Source: Hyalella azteca
Taxonomy: Eukaryota > Arthropoda > Malacostraca > Amphipoda > Hyalellidae
Direction of reading: 5' to 3'
DNA length: 64,000 nucleotides
Assembly: GCF_000764305.2 (NCBI RefSeq)
Contig: NW_025940648.1
Span: 32,289 to 96,288, forward strand
The notes under the pieces are model-generated. The model was not told the origin of the DNA. It worked only from the letters and a program-made list of their open reading frames with translations, and did not search any database. Below are positions 35,059 through 45,145 of the stretch, piece by piece; position 1 is the first letter of the stretch; every line of letters starts with the position of its first letter. Both the position numbers and the translations under genes were made by a program.

Positions 35059-35980
35059 CTAGTTGCCGCGGCACCGAGAGATCCGAAGGGCTTCAGTCTG
35101 CAGGATAACTTTGAGTTAATTTAAAGAAGATACTCAATGAAGTATTCTCACTGATGATAATCTTCAGTTACTTTAAAGAAAGTCAGAAAATTATTTTTAA
35201 TAACATGATTTTCAGTTACTTTAAAGAAGAAAGTCAGAGATGTATTTCGACTGAAGAAGATTTTCAGTTACTTTAAAGAAGAAAGTCAGAGAATTAGTTA
35301 GATTGATGATGATTTTCAGTTACTTCAAAGAAGAAAATCAGAGAATTATTTTGACCGAAAACAGGCCATGGGCCTATTTCTTCAGTCCCGACACGTCTAT
35401 TCTATTCTATTCTAAAAGGATTTTCAGTTACTTAACAGACGAAAGTCAGGTTTAAAGGAGAAAGTCAGAGGCTTAAAAGGCACCGATAATATTGTCTAAA
35501 CCTAAGAGTGTATGCTCACGTAGAAGAGAGAAAGAAAGTATATATATTTTGCGAACTTAACAAAATAAAAAATACTATACCAGTTATTCTAAGTACATGT
35601 TGTACATATAATGAAAATAAAATGAAATGAACGAACGCGGCCTATATCAAGGGGAATTTTTCAATCGAATCGAAAATAAACCGTACCTTGATGATCCGAA
35701 ATATCTTCATTAGAGTCGAAACTGACGGGATGCCACAATCGCCGTAGCCAATATCGCTGTCCGTCCCAGTTGTAGTTCTGGCGACATCAATCAACTGCGA
35801 CGCACCTCTAGGCCTATCAGGGTTGCCAGCACTTTCCATTAGGCCTGTGTAGTCTGACTGCTCGTTTTCTGATCGCTTTCCCCATCCCGGGGAAAAGTTG
35901 AGCTGTGCTTGAGAAAGCGACAAGCACAGCAGAAGTACGAAGAGTGCACACGTACACCACGCGTACGAGGAAGTCTGCAT
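35059..35980 (-). CDS. RPCH: Red pigment concentrating hormone (AKH/RPCH) precursor, two coding exons
   Basis: Exon 1 is 35980-35687 and exon 2 is 35097-35059, minus strand, joined in phase 0 to give 110 residues. A signal peptide of about 25 residues (hydrophobic ALFVLLLCLSLS, cleavage after SQA) is followed directly by QLNFSPGW and GKR. This is the canonical crustacean RPCH octapeptide, with an N-terminal Gln for pyroglutamate, a Gly for amidation and a dibasic cleavage site. The remaining precursor-related peptide ends DCGIPSVSTLMKIFRIIK, then TEALRISRCRGN from exon 2; its two cysteines match the conserved pair of the family. The tiny second exon was found by phase, a TATCCTGCAG acceptor and the EALR.S.C pattern. 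An acceptor CCCTCAG lies exactly before the ATG, so a further upstream leader exon is likely. RPCH is a secreted neuropeptide that concentrates chromatophore pigment and modulates motor circuits in crustaceans. Confidence 0.93.
35165..35360 (-). repeat. 48-52-bp tandem repeat inside the RPCH intron
   Basis: CAGTTACTTTAAAGAA (one copy CAGTTACTTCAAAGAA) occurs at 35165, 35213, 35265 and 35317, each followed by AAGTCAGA-type sequence. A more diverged unit lies near 35110 and another near 35425. It lies between the two coding exons. Confidence 0.8.
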
Positions 35981-36117
35981 CTGAGGGAATCCACTTTAAA
36001 TCCACTTTAAAAAAGTAGACTAGCGGCAGGATAAATTATTAATAGGTAATTAATAATCCATCAAATGAGATGTAGAAATATAATAATTATTTGCATGAGA
36101 TTTCCAAGTGAAATGTC

Positions 36118-36141
36118 AAAGCTTTGAAATTTCAAAGCTTT
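36118..36141. repeat. 24-bp perfect palindrome upstream of RPCH
   Basis: The 24 bases centred on GAAATTTC, with outer AAAGCTTT blocks, are self-complementary without a loop. It lies about 140 bp upstream of the RPCH start codon. A regulatory role is speculative. Confidence 0.75.
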
Positions 36142-38175
36142 CCTTTAACAAATATTAGTCAACCTTTTCTGTAACGCCCACAGAGCGTGTCGAGATACCC
36201 ACGGCCGGCATCACAAGAAATCTGATATTCTTAACACAACTTCTGGATAATACAATGGCCCATGAAACTTGGGGCGTGTTGTGGAGGGCTGAACTTTCAT
36301 TTAGTAACTCAAGGCAACTCGTCAATGAAGCAAGAAATCACGCTTCTCAAATATATCCATTCATCCCAGCAGAGATCGATAGCCTGGATATTATAACCGG
36401 AGATATTTTCACTCTGGGTTTCTAAAACAAGAGATATCTCCGGTTGAAAATTCCATACCGAAGTTTCTATGAAAAAAGTGCGTAACTTGAGGTGAGAAAT
36501 TCTACGTCAAATAGTGTTTTTTCTGAGTCCACAATGAAGTCAAGTTTTCCATGACAGGTTCTACCCTGGCTCGTTTCAGCTAACGATCGTGATGATATCA
36601 GGTATATCATACATACTCGTATACTGCGGAACAACTGAAATCTAGAAACGATTTTGAACCTACGGTTCGTTGAAAAGATTTGATATAAAGGCCAGTCTTT
36701 TAGATCTGTGAACTAGTCAAGAAAAGTACAAAAATCGGTGACAGGCCAATCCAGGCCTATTCTTCAATGCCAAAGATACTATACTATACTACTATACTAA
36801 ATCTCAGCCGAACTGATCCACTTGTTGGGTCGTAACAAAGTTTTTAACAAATTCCTATTGAAATTTAACGAAGTACGCATTTATTCCATAAATGACCATG
36901 AATGAAATTGTATGTTTATATCTCCGTAGGCATGTAAAAATATCCTAGAGTGAGTTCTTCGAACCCAAGCGGCTATACACCTAATATATTAGCCTATACA
37001 CCTAATAAACTGCTCGCTAAGATCCTCGAGCGTGCTAAAATCAATCGTACAGTGAAACTACATTTGTCCATTCAAAAATAATATGCATTAATAAAAGAGA
37101 ATGGCCGCAAAAACGTACTCGTGAGTTTATCCAAACTCCATAGGTAGAGTTAACACTGTCTGTTACGATTTTTAGTGTCCGCCTTGTTGAGCGCAACTCC
37201 CACTCACACCAAGGAATCAATTTCCTAATCGAAGCCAAATTTGGCGAAATTGTCTGGCAAAGTGTCACCTCTAATGCTTCTCCGAACGCCTCCCCAGAGG
37301 AGCCTTAACAGCGCTGATGAGCTTGACAGGTTCTACCCTTGCTCGTTTCAGCTAACGATCGTGATTGTGTCATTTGTTGACTTGGGTGTAGCGTTGAAAA
37401 CTAGCACTACTGACATGAAACTAGGGAAAAACTAGAGTGATTTAGACGATATTATGTATATAATAAGTATCGTCATAGATTATCTACAACAATATAAGTA
37501 TCGTGTAGCTCGGAGTAAAATTTAAAATTACAAATGAAGAGACTGAAAAAAATGATGCAGCGCTCCTCAGAATAAATATAAAATCAAACAGAAACATCAC
37601 AAAAGAAAGCCACGAGTGAGACAAATAATTTTTCGAAGAAATAATTAAAATATTTGTCACTTTTGATGGAATATGTGTGACATAAATAATAAATTAATCA
37701 AGAAATGAACAAGTTTCTCTACAGAATAAAAATTAATTTACATAGGAAATAAAAAGATAAAAAATTTAAATTTAATATATTTTTTGTAAAATGGAACACA
37801 ACACATAGCACATTGTAAGCGGATAGAGAAATATTTGAGCTAACAGTTATCGGAACCAAATTATAAAAGCATTTGAATCAAATTCAGTTTAAACATAAAA
37901 GCGTTTAATTTATTATAAACGTGAGATCTATAAATAGATAATGCATTGATGTCGGATGAAGCAGAATGCTAGATATATCACTCATTATTACACTGTTACA
38001 ACAGTGTGTTCAAATGTGGCCTAAACAAATGAATGTTGCTTTGTAATTCTGCGGAATTTGAACGAGATCTTAACCCATGATTTGCTGGTGGCTTTCTGCT
38101 CCATTTAAACAGCTTTCTTATTAATATAATGATTTCATTAGTGAAGTTTCATTCAACTGCAAAGTGCAGCTGCCT

Positions 38176-38335
38176 ATACTATACTATGTTTTTCATGGTG
38201 TATATACTATACTATGTTGTTCATGGTGTATATACTATACTATGTTGTTCATGGTGTATATACTATACTATGTTGTTCATGGTGTATTTACTATACTATG
38301 TTGTTCATGGTGTATATACTATACTATGTCGTTCA
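38176..38335 (+). repeat. 28-bp minisatellite, about 5.7 copies
   Basis: Unit GTTGTTCATGGTGTATATAC then TATACTAT. 28 is not a multiple of three, so all three plus-strand frames stay open and look like short hydrophobic peptides. Confidence 0.92.
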
Positions 38336-39989
38336 TTGCCAACAAGATTGCGTCTTGGGGTTAAGTTCGGCAACTTTTCACGCCTCTGTCAGTCTACACG
38401 GAAAACGCAAAGAAAAGATAATTGAACACAATCATCTTCATGCACGTTTGAAATTTCTAGTAATTTTTTTCAAAATTGTATTTGTCTTATGTCACTTTCC
38501 AAAAAGTGATATAATGGCTAAATTCAGATAAATTATTTTCACTCCAAGTGTCCAAATTGATATCAACTTCCTTCAAATTAAGTGTACAGTAAATGTTTTC
38601 AGTGTACCGTAAGTGTCATTATTTTCCAATAGAAACAGCTCAATTTCAGCATCTCTTTTTTGGTTCTCTTTACGCCTAAAATGGTTAAGAACTCAGCAGC
38701 GTAACAACATTCCTGAAACAAAGCTTGCTCCTGAAGTCAATTTTAATAACTTTTTTAATATGAATCATGGACAAAAATAACTCCAAAATGCCATATGGTT
38801 ATATCGTAAGCTGTGTAACTGAACTTCATGCTACGTAACTAAAATATGCATTTTTTCATTTATTTAGTATTCAGCTATTTAGACTTGACCTCACGAAGAT
38901 ATTTTCATCTATTCGCGTAACTCCTGGCTATCTCTGTGAGAAACAATTGTTCCCATTCTAAACAGTGGTTGATGATGAAGTGCCATCAGTGAAATTGGAA
39001 GTGAGTTTTTGCTATTTGTTTGTGAGTTTCGATATTTGCTTTGAATTTTTGTTTAAGATATTATCAAGATCATTAATACCTAGCACTCTATCGCCTGTTT
39101 AGAATCAAGTTTAAAAATGCATACTGTGAATTGAGTGAGACTGAAGAAAACTATCGGCCATTCTAAATTCGGTACAAAAAGTAATTTCAAACAATTTTTG
39201 AAATTTTAGGAAGGAATTTGAGGAAGAAACGACGTTAACTTTTTCATGAAGTGACTATTATCCGCATTTTATTCAGAGTGTTTTATTAAATTTCACGGGC
39301 CATGCGAAAATTTTATTGAATTATATTTTTAAAATATTGATTTTTACGGGCTGTGTGAATTGACTAGAAATATGACATATACAGTATTTGAACGATCTGG
39401 CGAAACTCTGCGGTGTTTACACCCGAGATTCAACTTACTTGTGGTCCAGTTTTTAAAGTAAGTTCACATAAATTAGCAAATACTCAGCATCTTTTCTGAA
39501 ATCAAGTCAAGAAGAAAAAGACTTCTTAAATTGTATTTGCTCTATTCTTGTTGATTCATAGTATAAAATAATATGCTGCAAAGCGAATTCAAAATTAAAT
39601 TAAATTTTCACTTGGTCAGACATTTTCTGAAGACGCTAATTGAAGTCAACGGGATTATTCTCTCCAGAAAAATAAAGCATAATATAAAATTAGGCAAATA
39701 ATTTCAAGATTGCAGTGCACTAATACAGTTTAATTTAGATGTCGGCGAACATCGACAAGAAAATTAAAACTTCAATATTTTCCCAGATATAATAATTCAA
39801 AAATTTTGCACAAATAAGTCTGACCCAATAAATTCCACAGCCCACAGTTAATAAATTTAGTTTCACAGTTTTCAGCAATAAATTCCACAGTTAGGCTATA
39901 AATTTTGTCTTAGAATAAAACTTTATCAAACTTATAGTTACAATACCCACTTCTTAACGTTTGGAGATTTGATTGAGCTTCTCTGAACG

Positions 39990-40130
39990 CAAGGCACGTG
40001 CGCTGGGTCGGGTGGTGGGAGAAGTTCCGTTGATGTGCGCACCTCGCGGCAGTTCAGCGGTGAATGAGGGCGAGCGTTTCTCCTAAGCTCTTTTATAGGC
40101 GAGTCCGGCCGCCCCTGCTCTGAAAGCTCA
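39990..40130. other. GC-rich patch, possible promoter or CpG-type element
   Basis: A patch rich in CpG and GTGCGC/GCGCAC motifs stands out from flanking AT-rich DNA and is followed by TTTTATAGGCG near 40090. No coding frame with family similarity follows. It could be a promoter of an unseen transcript or part of a repeat. Confidence 0.3.
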
Positions 40131-41622
40131 GAGCTATTTTCATACCCTCATATAATAGCGTCTTTAATGAAAGCTTTTGTTTGATGCATAAATGTGTGAT
40201 TGATAAATCAGAGTGAGAGAGTGTTGAAGCACTGAAGAAGTGCAATGTTTCTTCGATTATTGTCGATATAATTATGAATAAAAAGCTTATGAAAGATTAT
40301 AAGAAACGCCAAGGAGTTGATTAAATGAGGCGAATGACCAACAAGCATTATTAAATAAAATTGATGTTTGAGTTATTTTCTTCTATTTAATGCCGCATTC
40401 ATTTTGCGTTAGTTTGATTTTAGACATTAGTGAATCTATATTCTTACATATATACAGTATATACATATTCAAGCTAATATCTTCTGCATGGTATATAGTT
40501 CTTAAATCAACTCCAATGATACTTCTTTTAACTAGAGTCAATTTTATGACTGAGTTATTTAAATCCGTTTATACAAAACTCAAATAGAATTCCTAATTCA
40601 ATAATTTAATATCGTTAAAATTGTACAACAAAAACTTGTACGTACAAAAAGAAAAACAATAATAAAAATCTAAAAATTTGAAATATGCAGTTACTTAACT
40701 TATTTTTCCAAATTAATTTACAACAAATCGAGCTTTATTTCATCGTAAAGGCTTCGCACAAATCCTGAAGTGCGGACCGCTTCTGGATGCTCCACTTTTT
40801 TTGGGTCTCCCCTACGGGACGAGATCGAAGTGTGCACACATCAAAGGTAAGGAATGCTGCCACAAAACGCTGCTATTGCAGCACACCTGCGTGCACGTGA
40901 ATTATATTCATAATTAGCTGGTAAGTCCGTCGTGGTAGGGATAGTCACTTCCAGGTAATATATCGATAAGTATCGTTGATACTCGACCATAGCCTTTATT
41001 TAAATGTGGGAACAGGCTTCAAAAACACACATAAACTCTGAAAAATAAGAATAAGGTGCGAATAAATCATTTTAGTCATCAATACCCAGTAAAGTCTTAT
41101 GCACAATACATATATTTCTCGCATTCAATTTCGATTGATGACAAGTAATTACTAATGTTATTGAGTTTTAAAATAATGTCATAGTAGTTTGATTGTTTGT
41201 TAATATGTTAGTTTTACCTTCAGTAACAATTTAACGGGTAATAGTTTGGTGATAACAAGATTCCGTGAAATTTTGAAGAGTCTAACAGAAACAAAAATGA
41301 AATGAATTTAATACTAAAGCCAGCGAAAAACTTGAAAAACTATTCTAAAATGAGAAATAGGCCTAAATTATCGTGTTACCACGGTGCAAGTATCTATTAC
41401 CATTCAATTACCAGGAATCATTAAGTAAGCTATATAGGCAAGACAAAGACACTGTCAACCTTCAGCGAAATGTCAGCATCAGGTCTAAATTACCGCTCCG
41501 AAATTGAGTTCATCGTCTAAACTTGACCCTGACTCAACAGATATTTTCCGTATCATTATCTCCCTGGAGTCAGGTTACTGTGCTGTCTGTTGCTGACCGA
41601 ATGATTAATGGGATATTAATTG

Positions 41623-41960
41623 TGCAGAGATGAGGGATGTAGTGGAGGGATGAGGGATGTAGTGGAGGGATGAGGGATGTAGTGGAGGGATGAGGGATGT
41701 AGTGGAGGGATGAGGGATGCAAAAGCTGGATGAGGGACGTTATAGGGAGTGATGGACGTCTTAGAGGGATGTGGGACGCCATTACGGGATGTGGGACGTA
41801 AGGGAGGGATGTAGGACGCTTAGGAGGTATGATAGGGGACACAATGGAGGGATGAGGGATGTAATAAGTAGATATGGGACGCATGGAGGAATAAGGGGTG
41901 CAATGGAGAACTAAAGGACTTGATAAAAAATGGGCCGCAATGGAGGGATATAGGACGCTA
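41623..41960 (+). repeat. 20-bp minisatellite (GGAGGGATGAGGGATGTAGT), degenerate to the right
   Basis: Five near-perfect 20-bp units are followed by some ten diverged ones that keep GGGATG and GGACG cores. The gradient from homogeneous to degenerate suggests recent expansion on the left side. Confidence 0.9.
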
Positions 41961-42465
41961 AAAAGGGATGAGGAATTTATTGAACAACAGCCTGCTTTGC
42001 CGTACCGTATCTGTAGGTATGCTGCGTGATTCGTAGTTCAAGTGTAGACAACACGATTAATGATTACGAACAAGAGAAGGGAATAAATTGTGAATGAATT
42101 ATAAAGTATCAAATAGTGGAAACCGTGAATGTGATACTTTTTTAGAGTTCAATTACGGCTCAAAGAATGGAGACGAAATACGTAAATAAAGTCGAAAAAT
42201 AAATTAGGTTTTGAGAAGGAAAACTATATTGATAATTAAGCAACTATTTGGCACCCAGGTAATAGAATGTAATGAATATGTGATGATGAATAATTCTTGA
42301 GAGTATTCTTTGGGATCGTTATTATTTTTAACCCTTACCAGAGAGTTATTTAAGCTCATGGGCATTAAGCTGCCCTGGAGCGTCCCCAACCAATGTAGCT
42401 AAAACGTTATTAGTTAAAGAAGTAAAATAAGGAAAAAACTAACCCATCACGATGTTGGCTGAGTC

Positions 42466-42514
42466 ATTATTATTATTATTATTATTATTAATATTATAAT
42501 TATTATTATTATTG

Positions 42515-42561
<47 letters not shown>
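42466..42561 (+). repeat. ATT trinucleotide microsatellite
   Basis: Nearly uninterrupted ATT/TTA repeats over about 95 bp with two short interruptions. Confidence 0.95.
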
Positions 42562-43834
42562 CATTGAAACTAACTGTAATAATTAATTGCACACATCGAA
42601 CGGATGTGAGACTCAACCTGTGATTCAATTTTGCACTGAAGCCTACAGTTTTCCTCCCCTCCCCTCGTGAGGGGCCCTGGTCTTCACCGGAATACATTGG
42701 AGGGGAAACACAGTTAAAAGTGCGCCCGTCACTGACTTGAGTGTTGTCCGAGTATCGGCCAGATTAAATTACTAGCAAATCCTTCCTTTTCATGTTGAAG
42801 CTACTTCTTGTGATCAGATGGCAATTAAGAGAGAACATTTTTTTAATTGTCTAAAAAACGTGTGAAGTAAGAACTAAATCAAATGAAAGTGTCGGAAGTT
42901 TTCGTACTTGGGAAAAACGAAGCAAGAAGTTCTTGGTAGCACTCCTCTCACTGAAGATTTTCAGGAATCTTGATGTTTAAAAAACGGATATCTAAATATA
43001 GTGTGAGCATTCAAATTTTATCAGAAATTCCCGGAAAATTATGACATAATATGAACTTTAACAGAGCAATGCCAGCAGAGAATATGTAATTCAATTGTTA
43101 ACTTCCTGTAAATTAGTAAAACTCTTGCATCACTCTTGCATCATTCGACATAAAATCAAATATTATCATAAAAATATCAACTGGGCATTATAAACAGAAA
43201 TATTAATTTTTTTGCGACCAGTATATATTGAAGTACCTCATTCAAAATGTTTTGGCTTTATTTTTAGGTCAGAAGGAAAAATATTAGGAGGCGAGAGTAC
43301 GGAAAATTTTAATTTTTTATCATTAATAATTAATATGGTTGGCACCCTAATATTCCCGTTAGTTTAAAAGCTGATTTGCAGTCGGTAATTAGCCTTAGCA
43401 AAATGGGCGCATATGTATTGATTTTCTTTTTTATTAAACCTAAGGTGAGATAATTGTTTCCGTGTAACACATAATTACATTGACAATTTTCCAATACAAA
43501 TTTATCAGATAACATATCGTACGTAGATCGTATTCCAAAGTATACAAATGAAACGAGTATTGAAGTGCAGGAACGTACTATAGGTTGTAGTCCATCCCAT
43601 TATACTTTCAAGAATATTTCCTGTGATGATCGAACTTACGTTCGATTCTTATACTTAGTACAAAAATTAAATCTGATCTGCTAATTGCATACTCGAGATT
43701 GATCATCATGTGGGGTTAGGAAAAATGAACAATTCTAGGTACAAGTAATTCTATTCATATGCAAACTTTTCCGCTGTAATTCTATTCATATGCAACTTTT
43801 CATTTAGAATAAATTTTTTAATTGTCAATTTTAG

Positions 43835-43913
43835 TGGGGATAAAAAAGGCTTCTCGCATCAATGCAATACAGGATGACAGCGTAGCAGCGCTCATGGCCG
43901 CGGTCATTTTGAG
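43835..43913 (+). other. Orphan exon-like frame (unconfirmed)
   Basis: A pyrimidine-containing acceptor TCAATTTTAG precedes a 79-nt open segment with balanced base composition, ending in a donor GAG then GTAAAC. One frame reads GIKKASRINAIQDDSVAALM and on to AAVIL. No partner exon was found within reach in either direction, and I do not recognise the peptide. Confidence 0.2.
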
Positions 43914-44076
43914 GTAAACTATTCTGAAATTCCAGATAACTAAAGCCATTTAGAATCGATTTCATTTAATTGATGTCATAAGCGAGGTAGGGAGCTGCAC
44001 GCGGTATGGCCGCTATCACTTCAGGAACTCGTCCCTTCGTGAAATGAATCGGCAAGAGATAATTGAGACTATTTTA

Positions 44077-44220
44077 AGCGCATTTTCTCATTTGTGGAAA
44101 AAATGCACTATTGTGCTCGCCAAGTCCGTCCGTCCGTCCGTCTGTTCGTCCGTGACTTCACGTTTTCGTCGACGAGAAAATGCGCTCTCTGTCACTCACA
44201 GCAGTGAGTACTGAGTTATA
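44077..44220 (+). mobile_element. Dispersed element with GCGCATTTTCTC inverted arms, copy 4
   Basis: The clearest copy: arm AGCGCATTTTCTC at 44077-44089, its exact reverse complement GAGAAAATGCGCT at 44174-44186, a GTCC minisatellite between them, and the tail GCAGTGAGTACTGAGTTATA outside the second arm. Confidence 0.85.
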
Positions 44221-45145
44221 TTTTTATGTTGTGTATGTTTGTGTGTGACTATTTTTAGAGTCCGTGTCTATGTGTGTAACTTTATTTGGTTGATTACTAG
44301 TTGGTAATTTAAGTAAGCACATGTGTTTGTATTTTTGCGCCAGAATACAGAAGAGTTAACATTCAATGTCACATAACACTGACTTATACACTTTTACGAG
44401 CGCTGCTGTATTATCCTGTGTGTACGCATTGCGTGTGTGAGTCCCTGTTTTCATTTCTCAAATAAATGAGTTATTAGAAATTAATCAATCGGGCATTATC
44501 CTATAATATAAATTTCGCCTTAATAAATATATGAACTAATGAACTGAAAATTTATTTTACCGATTAAGCCTTCTTAAATATTAATTTTCGTATTCTTAAA
44601 TTATTTTATAAATATTTTTAACTTTAATGTTAATGTCAGCTTCTGCAGACGAATAAAGTTTCACACATATTCATTCGTCTGCATATATTGTCTATATTTG
44701 TATGATTTTAATCAGAGATAGAAAGGAAATTTTGTTGGAATTGAGATATCATTGATTGCAACTATCGAATACGAGCGACTTTTGTTGAAGGCTGTGCTTA
44801 CATAAAACTAATTTTCAGTCACGCAAAAAGGGATCGCCAAGCTCGTAATCCCAATGGAGACCCTGAAAAACTTCACGCAAATGATATGTTCCAAGTGAAT
44901 TGAGTAATAATGTTCAACATTCAATTTATACTCGAATGCGTTTCAAGCACAATTAAGGATCAAACCTTTCGCTTCGAAATGACCGCGATAAAGTAGATAG
45001 GCCTATGTTTCATAAAACAGTTTTTACATGCCTATAGGATCGAGACGAATGAATACTTTTACTTTTTGTTTGCTAATTTAAAAAAAATCTAATTACTCGT
45101 TTTATTAGTTTTACGGACAGTATCATGGGCTTTATTTAGTGTGTT

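Larger units (their letters stand above)
35981..45145. other. Long spacer upstream of RPCH
   Basis: No exon can be assigned to a family. Features listed separately: a 24-bp palindrome, several minisatellites, an ATT/TTA microsatellite, a GC-rich patch at 39990-40130, an orphan exon-like frame at 43835-43913 and an inverted-arm element at 44077. A ~41-bp near-identical block occurs at 36553-36593 and again at 37325-37365. RPCH transcription would start somewhere in the lower part of this region. Confidence 0.5.

Noticed and set aside
35642..35686. Reading the RPCH protein through to a stop at 35642
   Set aside because: AAG then GTACGG at 35687/35686 is a good donor, and the conserved C-terminal cysteine segment is found in exon 35097-35059.
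40390..40587. 65-residue frame after the GC-rich patch at 39990-40130
   Set aside because: Hydrophobic AT-driven frame without a signal peptide pattern or family match.
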